Translations under genes and position numbers: made by a program
DNA from: Odiellus spinosus
Taxonomy: Eukaryota > Arthropoda > Arachnida > Opiliones > Phalangiidae
Reading direction: 5' to 3'
DNA length: 64,000 bases
Assembly (NCBI GenBank): GCA_963920705.1
Contig: OY987230.1
Span: 15,215,320-15,279,319 of the forward strand
The notes under the pieces: generated by a model
What the model was told of the DNA's origin: nothing
The model's database searches: none
Seen by the model: the letters and a program-made list of their open reading frames with translations, nothing else
Shown: in pieces, positions 1 through 12,710 of the stretch
Layout of the letters: each line of letters starts with the position of its first letter
How positions within the stretch are numbered: position 1 is the stretch's first letter

Positions 1-1000
1 CATGCAATTTTTAATGCTGAGCCCTAAATTTTCACATTCCGAAAAATACCATCCCTTTTCACTAAGTCCAAATAAAAATACAAATTCCTTTAAAAAATTC
101 GAAATTTGTTTTGGATTTTTGAAAATGACGAAGTTCGAAAAAAAAAACCCCAAAAAATCAAAATCCGGGAAATTAAAATATACTACAGGAAATATAAAAC
201 TCTTTAGGCTGTTGGCTATTCTGTTCCTTTTTACTGGTTTCAAGGTTATTTTATAATACCAACTATTAGTATCAACATGAGGTTGGGGGATCCCTTTTCT
301 TACTATACTCAGTTTAAATTGTTAGCACGCGAAAAGTGAGGCTACCTATATTTCTAACTAAAAAAATCAGAGATAACGGAAAGAGTAAGATTATATGTGC
401 TGCCAAATTAAGGTGAACCAGCAGTAACCCAGCTGCATTTCAACGACATTCTAACGTGATAGTGAGGCTCTCAATATCCCAATAAACAAACAATTTACAG
501 AGATAAAGGATAGCGTAAATTTGTAGGCCCTGCAAACTATGGTGGACTATAGATTTGAAACTTCATTGTAAAGTGACACACCCATTGAAAGTCCCCAAAA
601 ATTCTCAGAAATTTCACTGAACACGTGATATATTGACGAAAGGGAAAATGGCTACACAAACGACCTACAATTATATTTCCTCGCGCTTTACTGAATTTGA
701 TATGAGGAGAGGAATATTTTCTTTTCGAATTCTGGTCAAGCTTGAAAAATATTTTTCGTAAAATAGGACAGTTAAAACCCCCTCGGAGTCAAAAATCCCC
801 TAGAATCTGCCAATTTTGTTTCGAAAAATCGGGGGGGGGGGGGGGGGGCTTTTACCCACTTTAGTGAAAACTTTGTATAAAGGCTTATTTATCATTGCCA
901 TGTTTACATAGTCTCAAATGGTTTAGTCAATTTGGAACCTCATTTACCATTAATAAGTCAACAGCTTTACTGTTTTTAACCTTGGAAGGAAATTTTCATA
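1..1000. other. No recognisable gene; AT-rich flank
   Basis: I see no coding signature here. Stretches near 120-175 resemble the degenerate family F5 (TTTGAAAATGA, AAAATCCGGGAAATT) and may be old fragments. An 18-base run of G lies at 831-848. Confidence 0.5.
831..848. repeat. Homopolymer G tract (18 G)
   Basis: This is an uninterrupted run of G on the + strand. It could form a G-rich structure, and it is also a place where sequencing or assembly length is unreliable. Confidence 0.9.
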
Positions 1001-2626
1001 AGCTACGGTCACACTAGCTTTCCTTAATCGCGGTAAAATCAAACCGATATTCAAATCCCAAGGAATCATTTTAAGCGTCACGTGTGTTCACGCATTATGT
1101 TTATAAGTCGATTTATCGTAGCTTTATCTTTAAACGTTTCCATGAGCTGCGTTCATACTAGGCCTTGGAATCGATTTGAACCGTTCAAGACGTTTCCATA
1201 AGCTGCGTTCATACTTGGCCTTGGAATCGATTTAAACAGTTTCAAAACGATTCGCTTTAGTCGTGTGAACGGGAAACCGTCTCTTATCAAATCGATTTGA
1301 TTCGATTTCTCGAAACTGTTCCGGGAACCAGTTTCGTACCGATTCGGTTTCAACAACCGATAAATGAAGCTACAATAAATCAATTTATAAAGATAATGCG
1401 TGAACACGTGACGCTTAAAACGATTCCTGACGATTTGAATATCGATTTGATTTTACCGTTTCAAATCGATTAAGAAATCCTAGTGTGACCGTAGCTCTAG
1501 AGTCGGGTGAACAGGAAACCGTCTTTTCTCGAATCGATATTGATTCGATTTCTCAAAACCGCTTAGAGAACCAGTTTCTTAGCGATTCGGTTTCAACACC
1601 CGATAGATGAAGCTACGATAAATCGATTTATAAGGATAGAGTGTGAACACAAGACGCTTAAAACGATTTTTGCCGATATGAATATCGGTTTGATTTTACC
1701 GTTTAAAACCGATTAAGAAATGCTAGTGTGACCGTAGCTATGGAGTCGTGTGGACTAGAAATCGTCTTTTCCCGAATCGATTTGAATCGGTTTCTCAAAA
1801 CTGATTCGGGAACCCGTTTCAAACCGATTCGGCTTCAACAGCAGACTGATGTTAAAGTAATAAATCGGTTTATAGAGCTAATGTGTGAACAGATAGCGCT
1901 CAAAACGATTTGAATATCGATTTGAAATCCTTTTGGATAGGCTACTGTGAACGTAGCTTTTTGGTCGTTGAAACCGAATCGGTAGCAAACTAGTTTCCGA
2001 AGCATTTCCGATAAATCGAAACATATCGATTCAAAAAAACACGGTTTCCCTTTCACACGATTCTAACGAAACGTTTAAAAATGGTTTAAATCAGTTCCAA
2101 GGCCTAGCATGAACGCGACTATAGAAAAAAGGCTTGTCCAAAAGGAATTCGACCTTTCTAATGAGTTTATTCAATCGAAAGAGGTAATTGTTTATGACTA
2201 AAGAGCTGACCTTAGCTACGGTCAGACTAGCATTTCTTAATTGGTTGAAAACGGTAAAATCAAACCGATATTCAAATCGCCAGGAATCGTTTTAAGCGTC
2301 ACGTGTTCACACATTATTATCTTTATAAATCGATTTATTGTAGCTTGATCTATCAGTTGAGCTACGGTCACACTAGCACTTCTTAATCGATTTGAAACGG
2401 CAATATCAAACCGATATGCAAATCGCCAGGAATCGTTTAAACTGTCGGGTGTTCACACAGTATCTTAATAAATCAATTTATCGTACCTTCATCTATCGGT
2501 TGCTGAAACCGAATCGGTACGAAACTGGTTTCCGAAGCAGTTTCGAGAAATCGAATCAAATTTCTATTTCACACCACTAAAGCGAAACGTTTCAAATCGA
2601 TTCCAAGGCCTAGTATGAACGCAGCT
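1001..2626. mobile_element. Cluster of F1 inverted-repeat elements (non-autonomous DNA transposon)
   Basis: About seven full or partial copies of one ~296-bp element lie side by side in both orientations. One end reads AGCTACGGTCACACTAGC and the other, read inward, AGCTGCGTTCATACTAGG, so the termini are imperfect inverted repeats. The interior is rich in short motifs such as AATCGATTTGAAAC and AACCGATATTCAAATCG. Copies by eye: 1001-1126 (+, partial), 1145-1199 (-, fragment), 1201-1496 (-, full), 1497-1739 (-, partial), 1740-1958 (-, partial), 1967-2121 (+, right half), 2214-2352 (+, partial) and 2360-2626 (+, near full). There is no coding capacity, so it is probably a MITE moved by a transposase encoded elsewhere. 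The superfamily is not established. Confidence 0.8.
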
Positions 2627-5600
2627 CTTCTTTTAGTCACTAGGACCAAATACAATAAAAAATAGTTATATTAAAAGTGAAATATTTACCTTTTAAATGC
2701 TGGGATGATGATTTACGAAGTAGAATCACAAGTAAGCGAAAAACTGTTTGCACCTGCTGTTACCTAAGCCTCCCGACTTCGATTTGATCTTTCGGTAAAA
2801 AGTGTGTCACTGCGTCAGTAGGTAAAAACATAAAAGAGAAACTCTTCTCTTTTAGCATCGACGTCAGTCGTGACGTTTAATGTGCAGAAAGACTGCGCGC
2901 GTAGTCAGATTCTTCCCGTTGAGTTACTGAACGTAGCCAATTGCTCTGTTGAATGGGGATATTTGCCGCGAAAAACTAGAGGTTAAAATCACGTGACTTT
3001 AGCAAAGAGAACCTTTTTCTGTAGAAAGGTCGTGTAATTTCAATGTCGAACTTTTCGCGCTGAAAATTCCGAAAGAATCGCGCGGGGGGGGGTCATTGTT
3101 AGCGAGATGTTTTTATTACAATCCGGAAAAACCTAAGTTTTGTTTGAAACCTCGGCCGCTCTCTTAAAGGGATACTTAAACGCCCCAACAAACATTTTTG
3201 GGATTTCTATGTTATTCCCAATATAATATTTTTGAGAATTAGTCAAAGTGTACGGGATTTTAGATCCTGGCAGCGTTTTGATAATTCGCGCACTAGAAGA
3301 AGAATCTCTTAAAGGAGTGTTTTCAATTTCACATTCATAAGTTTTTGTGTTATCAGCTTCAAATGACCAAAAAAGCAAATATCTAAATGGATTTGATATA
3401 AGTTTCTCTTGGAAAAGCGAAAGAAAAACCTTGAAAATCTTGTTTGAAAACGGGGCTTTAAGCGTGAAATATAAAACATTATATTTGGTCAAGGAGTTTT
3501 ATAAGCGATGTCTACCATTAAAAATCATATTTTCCAAAGGAAAGGTTATTAGGTGAACGTGTTAATGCATCTTCAAAGAATTCGGGTAATTGTAAGAAAT
3601 TACACATGTTTAACCCTTTATTAGCCCTTTAAAAAACGTAGTCCTGAAAAATGTAAAATATAGTAAGAAAGAAATTATCTTCAACTGATAACGGAGTAGT
3701 CGAATATTCTGGGAAACCTTTTTTTAAACGTTCCAAGAAGGGTCATCCCGCCTGCCTATATATGTTTTCTGAGGCGCTTGCCTTCTACTTTACGTACAGA
3801 AATTGGGTTGGGTCTCCTTAGGGGCTCTAAACCAAACCTCTCTTTAGCTGGCCTTTTGTAATGAAATATTTCTTTAGAAATCCTAAAATACAGGTTTCTC
3901 ATATGTAACTTAATAAAAAAAAGTTGGCAACCTAAACTAAAATTTTAAATATCTACGCTCATTTTAGATTAATTTGATAGGCTTCAGCCTATCCTAGCCT
4001 AGTAGAATAGTCGGGAAACTAAAGTCTAACCGATGTTTTTTATGAGAAACCATGCTCTTTTTGATAAACACATGGAGCTTGATATACATGTACCATTTAC
4101 TTTACTGAAGGTTTAAATTATGCAGAAATCTTGAGTGTCCCAGAGTTGTAAGAAACGATCTAAGCCTCGGGAAAACGTAGAATTTATGAACGGCCCACCA
4201 GATATTTAGGTTCTCTCTAGCCAGTCGATGCGGGACGCGCTGGTGAGCCTATATCATCTTCCCGTCTCTTTCAGGGAAAAACTATAAAGCGAGTATACGC
4301 TTTGGTTTAACTGAAACGTTGCCACACAGAATTATAAAATTAATAATATAATAACAAGAAGTATGGCACTGGTTATGTTTCAATACTAAATTTCCTGATG
4401 TATCTGTGTGTTACTGTGATAGATAGGGGTATTGTGCGAAAATCATACATTCGTCTTTGTTAATTAAGCCTATTCTCTATATCATGAGATATTTTTAAAA
4501 TAATATTTAAAAAGTTGCATTATTACTATAGAACTACATGTGGACGAATAGAGTTTGAAAAACTGCGTTCCGTCCAATAGTGCTTTAAAAGCGACTTCAG
4601 ATGAGAGATGTGATTAAAATAAAGTATGTTAGTTAAGAAAAAAGATCCACATCCTCCTCTAGATAAATATGCAAATACTAAGCTGGTTATCAGAAGTTAC
4701 AGTCAAAACTGAGGCGTATTGGCACACAATGTTTAACATTGCATAAAAGTAGCCGTCGCGAACCCGATTATAAATGCGGGCTAAAATAGGCCTTACTCTA
4801 TAAAATTAAATGATCAAATGCTACGTGTAAAACCAGCTGTGTTCTACTATTCAGGTCGAGATTCTACGAATCTAGTAACTAACTTTAATAAATAAATTAC
4901 CTTCGGGGTCCTTAAATTGTAGAGGTAACATGCAACACTTACGCTTAAAAAATTAACTCTAGATAATAAACATTAGATGTTGAATTTAAAACTAAAACCT
5001 TTAATTCAATTAGATTTATTTTAAATTTTTAAATAAGGAATTCCACGCGATGATCCTTATTTATCACCAAATTTAAATTTGCAGCGCTGTATAAATAAGA
5101 GGAAATTAAGCCTATTGTAAAATATTAAATTTTTAATACTAATTATTCCCGAGCTTCATTAACGAGCCTTTATATTTCAACTGTGAGCCAAAATTTCGTT
5201 TGTTGTTTTACCCTGAAAGTAAGGATAAGATGCAAGGCGCGTGAAAGTCTGAAGCCACGGAAGAAATGGTTAATTTCCAAAGGGACTTCAATAAAATGTT
5301 TTATACTCTTTAAGAGTAACTTCATTTCAGATGGAGGAAGTCTCCAATTTTTAATAATTTAAGTATCTTTTTATGTTTTAGGATATACCAATTAACACTC
5401 ATTTGTGTCGCTTTTTTACATTTCTACGTGTTTTTTTAAAGAATTTGTCTATTTTACAGTCCTTAAATTCCACTACGAATCATCTACATCATCAATATCA
5501 CTAACGGTTAATTTTTTATTAACGTTGCAAAAAGGACTTTCAACAAGTATAAAGTTTCGATTTCGATGCTTTAATTTCTTTCATAAATACACCCTGACAT

Positions 5601-6050
5601 CTAATGAGAATAAAAAACCAAAAAAAAAAAAGATTGTAAAGATGGTAGCTTGGTTCACGTGTTATTTCCTTATAGACCCCTTATACAGTTGAAGGCAAGG
5701 CGCCATCCCTCTATCTCTAGCCCAGTAGAGCAAAAAGAAAAATTTCTTGGAGCCACTTCAACACATCCCTCCCACCCGGGGTATACCACAGAGGGATATA
5801 CCACACAGAATATATTTACGAGCCTTGCTTTAGGGCGTACAAATCTATAGGCTTTCTAAATTATAGTATTTATTTCCTAGCGCAGGGTTTTTCAAATGCT
5901 TGTGACAATTTGAGATAAGCATTGTAAAGTGAAATAATATCAATTGCAGAAGTCTTATTTTTAAATGGGCCTATAAATTAGTACTTCTCTGTTTAAGAAA
6001 TAAGGGATAAGTCTACGATAAATATATGAATTATTCAAATTATTTTTTGG
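2627..6050. other. Non-coding stretch, no gene recognised
   Basis: Both strands are full of stops and no exon with splice sites and a recognisable protein was found. TTAAAGGGATACTTAAACG at 3164 resembles the end of the TTAA-flanked element family seen at 43552. Minus-strand exons of the PCGF gene downstream of exon 3 could lie here, but I could not recognise any. Confidence 0.45.
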
Positions 6051-6059
6051 TTTACGTAA

Positions 6060-6520
6060 TAACTACAGTTATGGAAATTGATTTTACAGAGTTGACACTA
6101 ATTTTTACTTTAAGTACGGTATCGAAAGAAAGCAAACTATTCATGTAAATTCTATGCCGTGAAACTGTAAATTTTACATTTTTGGTAATCGTAAAAATTA
6201 CAGTGTCAAATCATGAAAATCAGTTTAACGTAAAATAAATGCAATTTCTACATAAACTATCGTTTTTAGGAAACGCCTACTATTCATGTTAATTATCCGT
6301 CGTAAAACTGCAAAATTTACATTTTGAATATGCAAATTTTACATTATTATAATCTGTCATAATTACAGTTTCAATTAGGCAATACATTTTTACAGAATCT
6401 CGCTGTAATTAATACAGAAACTAAATGTTTTAAGAGCAAACAGAATTTATATGTAAATTTAACCTCTTAAACTGTAGAGTTTACATTATTGGAATCTGTA
6501 ATAAGTACAGTTTCAAATCT
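6060..6520. repeat. Diverged tandem repeat, roughly 140-160 bp period
   Basis: A block of the form ATTCATGT-AATT, then AAACTGTAAA-TTTACATT, then AATC-GTAA-AATTACAGT-TCAA recurs starting near 6140, 6282 and 6443. Units have drifted considerably and their lengths differ, so this is an old tandem array. No coding potential is seen. Confidence 0.55.
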
Positions 6521-7863
6521 TGCTAAATGTTTTTACAAAATAATCCTGTACTTTTTAAAAGAGCTACACGTAGTTTGAGAACACATGCAATTCATGTAAT
6601 TTTTCTCTGCAAAAAATACAGGAGTTCCATAATTTTTACTCAATCTTTATGTAGAAGTAATATGCATAAGGTTCGTGTAAAAGTTTCCTGTAAAAACTAC
6701 AGTTTTTTCTCTCAGTGTATCGGCGTAACCAACGTTCGAGCACGTGCGAAATTTTAACGGGGCTGAGACCAGCCATTTCCGGGCTAAGCCTAACTCCTCT
6801 GGCTTCCTTTCCTACGTAAAAAGTCAGATTCTATTGGAGTTTTCATTTGGTATAAGATGTGATTTGATTCTGTAGTTATATAGGACAAGTCTCGTGCCCG
6901 AAAATTCATTTTTTGATTAAGGAAAAAATAGTAATTTCGACGGGAAGCTTGCGGTACGTGCCCATTAGCTGGGTTCATTCACGGCGTGGAAAAGTTAGGG
7001 AATTTGAAAATGAGCTGGAAAGGTCAGGAAAATTATTAAAAATAAAACATTTTGGTACAGGTCACGAGGTCAAGGTTGATTGGTCCACTTCTTTACCCAA
7101 TGAAATTAATTTAAACAACAAAAACGTGTCCGATAATGGTTTGAAAATCATCGATTAAGTTTTTTATAATTATTATTTCTGGCTTGCTTTAAATCGTCAT
7201 TGCCAGCCGAAAACCTGAGACTAGCCCTTTTTTAGTCGTATTTCGTAACGTGCTGAAATCTCGCATTGAATTCTTTGCTTTTACTCTGATGATGGCAACA
7301 GTATACTGGGTGCAAGTATATCCCACCGAATTCACCCCCTATGGCCCTATCCGAAATTGAAACCGCAGAGGCCACAACCCCATGGCTTGAACATACACCA
7401 ACCCCGCTCTAGTATCGAGAGCATACACGGGTTTCTTTCTGGCTGCGTCAGAACAGAGAAGCAATCTCGGAACCCTCATGATATGTAGTTTCCTATACAT
7501 TATGTTTAGGTTTTCTATATCTATCCAATGTACAAAATTATATCCCATCTATATGATGATCATGCCTTAGATCATGCTGAGAGCAATGATAGTCATATTC
7601 GGATTTCAATGTGTATATAGCTACAAAATTGCCAATGTCATTATGATTGCGTTTTCGAGTGAAGAGAGGAAAGTGTTGTTCGCGTTGAAGTCTTGGCTGA
7701 TAATAATTGAACTATTTTATATGAAGGTATCGTGGTTTGTCCATGTTTGAGAGTATTGTGTAGAAAATCATGTCCGTATGCTTAGTATATAGTTCTAATG
7801 TATGGCTGATGTATAGAAGATTGTCGTCAGACTTACAATTCGTTCATTTCAGAACTTATTATT

Positions 7864-8280
7864 AGGGTAGGAACAGAATTTTCCATCAAAATTCCGACTT
7901 CTCCGAGTTTTTTCTGGCATGAAAAATAATTTTCCCTGACTATAGATATTTCCATTTTTTTCCACGATATTTATTTTACAAGATAATGAGTTGCCTAAGA
8001 CAATTAGAAGAGTTTACCATAACCATGACACTATTTTCCAATTCGCAAACTTTTCCTTGACAATTTGATCCAATATTGTAGATTCTTTGACATAATTTTG
8101 AAATTCTCCAAACTTTTTCCCAACCATTTTATCCCATATTGTATGTTATTGCGAAATTTCTAATTCACTGACCTTATGGACCAAATTTCCGATTCTCTGA
8201 ATTTTCCGGGATTAAATTCGAATTCCCTGAGTTTTCTGGGATTAATTTCCAATTCCCCAAATTTTCCAGGCCTATTTCAA
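7864..8280. repeat. F5 repeat: degenerate 'TTCCCTGAC / TTTTCC' block
   Basis: The block is a string of short diverged subunits of the form AATTCCCTGA-TTTTC-GGG and AATTTTCCA. The same subunits occur near 20324-20762, 35640-36019, 40518-40910 and 62600-62770. The better preserved copy at 20324 has inverted termini, so I read this as an old copy of the same non-autonomous transposon. Confidence 0.55.
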
Positions 8281-8308
8281 CCATATCTAATAGTAGAAGT
8301 ATGTAGAA

Positions 8309-8638
8309 GTAGAAGCAAGAATCCATTCAGGTTCCATAAGAATATGGGAGCATAGCTTTAGCCTCTGGTACCATCCTCCCAAACTTTGTAACAAAAGTTC
8401 GTCTGCAATTTTCGCAACATTTGTACGCTTAGATCTTTTTTCGGTCGGCTCCATTTTTATTACCCAAAATATTATGTCAAGGTCGTTAGTGGCGTGGGTT
8501 AATAATAGATGTCAGGAGCGATTTACTTGAAAAATCGATTCGAAGCAGACGAACTTTTGCTACAAAGTTTGGGAGGATGGTTATTGAATCGAGGCCCTCC
8601 CATATTCTTATGGAACCTGAATGGATTCTTGGTAGAAG
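8309..8638. mobile_element. F4 fold-back transposon, copy 1, with 7-bp target duplication
   Basis: The element occupies 8316-8631 (316 bp). It begins CAAGAATCCATTCAGG and ends with the exact inverse complement, the terminal match running about 35 bases. A second inner pair of arms (CATCCTCCCAAACTTTG and its complement) makes most of the element a hairpin. It is flanked by GTAGAAG at 8309-8315 and 8632-8638. The second copy at 32934-33250 also has a 7-bp duplication, of a different sequence, which confirms both ends. A 7-bp duplication occurs in few DNA-transposon groups (P-like or Dada-like); the assignment is inference. Confidence 0.88.
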
Positions 8639-8871
8639 GAATGACCTTAACTTCTGTTTATGCCAGAAATCTGAGGGTTCACTAACATAACTATAGTTCC
8701 ACTCGTAGGTTTCGCGAAATTTCCTTCCTAATTTCGTACCAAAATCCAAGGCTATAGCTAAGATATATCTTCACCGAAAATGAAATGTACCCAAAAGACT
8801 ATGCCCTGCTTTTGGGTATAGTCTAATCTTACTATGAAAAATTCAAACACATTTACAACGATGTAAGTTTA

Positions 8872-9043
8872 GCTTTATTTTCGTTGTATTCGCGAGATGG
8901 GATGAACTACGTTATAGAATTACACCCGGGGAGAAACCTTTTTACGCTAGATGGCTCGCTTTATTTTCGTTGTATTCGCGAGATGGGATGAACTACGTTA
9001 TAGAATTACACCCGGGGAGAAACCTTTTTACGCTAGATGGCTC
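8872..9043. repeat. 86-bp perfect tandem duplication
   Basis: Bases 8872-8957 and 8958-9043 are the same sequence (GCTTTATTTTCGTTGTATTC near the start). No difference was seen, so the duplication is recent or an assembly artefact. It lies about 320 bases beyond PCGF exon 3, inside the presumed third intron. Confidence 0.9.
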
Positions 9044-9362
9044 CCATCGGATATATCTCGTTAAAAGGAGTTGCCCGCTCTGGTACTTTGGTTTTACGTT
9101 ACTATGGGAATATTTTGGTAAATCGAGTTGCCGGGAACCCACCCGGGTTTAGGGTTATGGTAGTGCACTACGTATAGTATACGGTCGGAAAGTATCTGGG
9201 ATCGGGTGAATTCTAGCTCCGCGCTTACGTTGACTAAGTTACGGATCCATTGAAAGGAGGGTGGATATGTTTCAAACTTTGCGGAAGACTCGCTTCCTTC
9301 GTGGTTTTGTGGTGTATAGACTAAAATCCGATAATTAGATGGATGCGAATTGTTAAGCTTAC

Positions 9363-9466
9363 CAGCGTCCGGTTGTTTTTCGTAATATTCTCTCCTCCTT
9401 TTCATCTCGTCGATGAAGGCTTTTGGTACCAGTTTGTAGACGATGTCTTGTAAGGTTTTGTCAGAC
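9363..9466 (-). CDS. PCGF2/4: Polycomb group RING finger protein (PCGF2/4 type), coding exon 3
   Basis: On the minus strand an acceptor (TTACAG, cut before 9466) opens an exon that completes the split Arg codon of exon 2 and continues [14 protein letters not shown], then [15 protein letters not shown]. In animal BMI1/MEL18 proteins the segment after the RING reads almost the same ([15 protein letters not shown], then EMKRRR-hydrophobic-Y). It packs against the RING and precedes the linker to the C-terminal RAWUL domain. The exon is 104 nt (residues 70-105) and ends at 9363 in phase 1 before donor GTAAGC. KAFID replaces the usual GLFKN between LVP and EMKRRR. The next exon was not found at lower coordinates and may lie outside the window. 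Confidence 0.9.
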
Positions 9467-9550
9467 CTGTAATTATTTAGAAAAGGGATTTCATTTTATT
9501 AAACGAAATTTTGAAATTATCTAGATGTATGTAGGCTATGTGTCAAAGGT

Positions 9551-9637
9551 TCTCCCAATTGTTTTGAAATGTCAACGATCTCACAATTGTTTTGAAATGT
9601 CAAAAGGTCATCACAGTTGTTGGAAATGTCAAACGTA
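9551..9637. repeat. Three short tandem units (~28-32 bp)
   Basis: The units share CAATTGTTTTGAAATGTCAA, the third being shorter (CAGTTGTTGGAAATGTCAAA). It is a small local minisatellite inside PCGF intron 2. Confidence 0.75.
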
Positions 9638-10390
9638 TACTCCCAAAACTATATTAAACCTTTATTTATTCGTAATAGATTTAAATCCTTTTAACTCTCA
9701 GTGTTTATTTAAATCCATGTCGAAATCCCACAGTCTTCGGCCAAACGATAACCGTTATTTCTTAATTAATTAGTTGCGATATCCTCCCACCAAACGCAGG
9801 ATCTATAATTAAGGAACACGTATACGATAAAAGTTTAAAGCTTAAGATATTTCACATAAGCATAATCGCTGAAATTAATATACTGCAGGGAAACGTACGA
9901 AATAATTATACTACAAAATGTAATTTCCATAAAGTTTTAAATTTTTCCGAAAGAAAAATAAATTCAAGTATGAGCCGGAAGGATTAATTCCAATTAATTA
10001 CTCGAGAAGTCTTCGTTAATGAGGCGCGCAATTAAGCCAGTAAATAAGCTAATACTTGATAACTCCATCCTCGCCGGAATTTCCACGAATTTCGGATTTA
10101 TTTTAAAGGGAAACTGTTAGTTCATCTTTGAAATGACGCGAAAACTAAACGTATCCATCAAACTCCGCTAAATCTAACCATCAAATTAATATTTTTATAT
10201 ATTCAATATAATATTCTCCTTGTAACAATGTCTGTCTGTCGGACACTAACGCTAAATTTTAAACGCGACGTTAGCAAAATGAGAGAAGCTGAAGCGAATT
10301 GATAAACAATTTTAAACTTCATTGGGAAAAAGTAGTTCATTCAAACTCCTCTTGAACATGAACCATAGATAAACGTAGGTATTTATCTAT

Positions 10391-10600
10391 AGCTGCGTTT
10401 ATAGTAGGCACTGGAATCGATTTAAACGGTTTCAAATCGTATTAGTAAGCCGTCTTTTCTTTAATCGATTTGATTCGATTTCTCCAAAACTGCTTCGGGA
10501 ACCAGTTTCATACCGATTCGGTTTCAACAACCGATGGAGGAACCTACGATAAATCAATGTGTGAACACGTGACGATTAAAACGATTTCTGGCGATTTCAT
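10391..10600 (-). mobile_element. F1 element, truncated copy
   Basis: Starts AGCTGCGTTTATAGTAGGC and runs through the characteristic AATCGATTTGATTCG and AACCGATGGAGG segments. It stops at CGATTTCTGGCGATTTC and lacks the other terminus. Confidence 0.8.
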
Positions 10601-12710
10601 TTATTTATTTAGGCGTTTTAAGATAGGATATAATGTTTTTTTTACGAAGATTAACAAGCGTTTGAAATAGATTTAGTTTCGTGAATTAAATTATCTTTAA
10701 GTGAAGGTAAACATAGTTTCGAACGGCTGTAGTCTCTTCTAAAGATAATTTTGTAAAGAACAGCAAAAGTAAGAGGATTTTCAGTAATTTTAATGATATG
10801 CTACGTAACAAACAAAAAGATTAAAGCCCCTCTTTTTTGGCCCGTAAAATCACAGTACATCACAATTAACCTTTAAAAGGTCATTATGATTTTAAAAATA
10901 AGGTTATTTCGCCTTTTCAATCTCTCTTTAATGTAATGAAAACGAGGTGAGGTGAAATCGTGGGTGGTAAACATATAGAAGCATTTTGAACCAGAAAATT
11001 CTAAAAAGTTTTCAAAAATTCCTCTCTTTCATTTTAATTTAACCGGAAAAACCTTGGATATAAGGGGGAGACCGTTAAGTTACGCTTTAATAAGCTCTTA
11101 GCTCGTCGAGTCGTGTGACAACACCGCGGGGAGGAATGTGTTTACCTTTTCTTAAACCTGTAATTAGCATACAAGGAATCGTAAACTATTTTTATAAGGA
11201 AATATTTTGTTTACAAAGGATGTTAAAATCATTAAATTTAAAGGGCTGTATATATAGGCACTCGTTTTTCAAAAAGTATTAAAATTAAATATGAATTAAG
11301 TTATGCAAATCATCCACTCAGAGTTATAAAAGTCATTAAAAGACTCTATATACCGCTATATTGCGTAATCGATTTCAACAGCGCTGAGAGTTTGTCCTAG
11401 TAATGTCAGTTAAAAATCTCCGTATCGGCAGATTTGCAACCAAGCACTTACTAATTTAAAATTGGTTTTAAATTAAACCATTTCAATTTAACATAATTTA
11501 AAATAACAGAGGTATACTTAGGACACATTGGTATGCTTTCAAACCAATAAACAACATAATAAACTGTATCAAAATTGCAATGGTCTTAAACTATCTTACT
11601 TACTAATGGTCTGAGCGTTTAGCATAAATATTATTTAAAAACGACTTTATTGGCGCTCTTTAGCAGATTCGCGCCATTTGATTTTGACGTCATTAGGTAA
11701 CTGTTGAATTCAACTCGAAAAACTATTTCTCGAGATAATTAAAATCGAGTTGTTTAAGATTAAGATGCATGTTACAATTTAGTCATTTAATTGGGTACAC
11801 CTAGTCTTAAAAGGGGGGAAATAATTCCATTTTTATGGAACTTCTTACGCTGAACACCGTGTGTAGAATACCGCTGTCTTAATTTGGGTATTTTTGTCGA
11901 GTATTTAGCTTTAATTTCTCTGGGAGAGACTATCTAACTTATTTTTATTTCTTGCGGCAAACCGACTGAAAAATTTACCACAAGGTTTATTGTTTTATCT
12001 TAAGTTTAAAGAAAACGACTAAGTATTTGCGATTCTTTAACTTGATTTTATTTTCTCACTGATATGGAGTTGTCCTTCTCTTTTAAGATTTGATGAAGGA
12101 GTGATTTTTACAAAGGTTTTATTTTTAAAACTTGCCGCTTTTTTGGGCATAAGAAAAAAGGGGGTGAAAGCGGGTTCGAAAAGATAGAGGCTTGGCGACT
12201 TATGGTGGGCCTGCTAAAATTCCCAGATGGATTCAATTTTTAGTTTTATGGTGCCTTCCAGTGATATATAGTTTTGGCAAAAAAGGGAAATGCTCGGATC
12301 AGTAAAGAAGCCGCCAAATAGTTTCTTCGAAGCGCGATTTCTCCATTGATCTGGGGGCTTAAAGCAATAAAACTCCCCATTCTTGTTTGGGACCTTTTAG
12401 CGCTGTTTTAACGAATTGTCCTTTGAAGAAGTTGAGCGAGCGGACTCCCGCAGCTACCCCTCTTATCATTTTCACTGAAAGGCCGAAACTTTGCAAGTTC
12501 CCGTGCCAATTTTAGGCTATTAAGCCATAAACCGACTCCGAACTTTCCGAACCCTCTTTGCATCTTAAAGATATTGTTTTTAATTTAAAACATACACATA
12601 TATAACATAAGAATTTTGTACAAGGTTTTCACACCGTGGTATAAATCTCATAAAGCGCAACTAATGGAAAGTTTGGGATAAAAATATTCGAAAATACGTA
12701 CTGATGATGA

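Noticed and set aside
6913-7158. 81-codon + strand frame
   Set aside because: Part of it (GTTAGGGAATTTGAAAATG, AAGGTCAGGAAAATT) is the complement of the F5 repeat, so the frame is probably accidental.
9094-9362. Continuation of the exon 3 frame for about 90 codons
   Set aside because: A good donor (GTAAGC) at 9362 ends the exon; the rest has no resemblance to PCGF linker sequence, although read-through cannot be excluded without transcripts.
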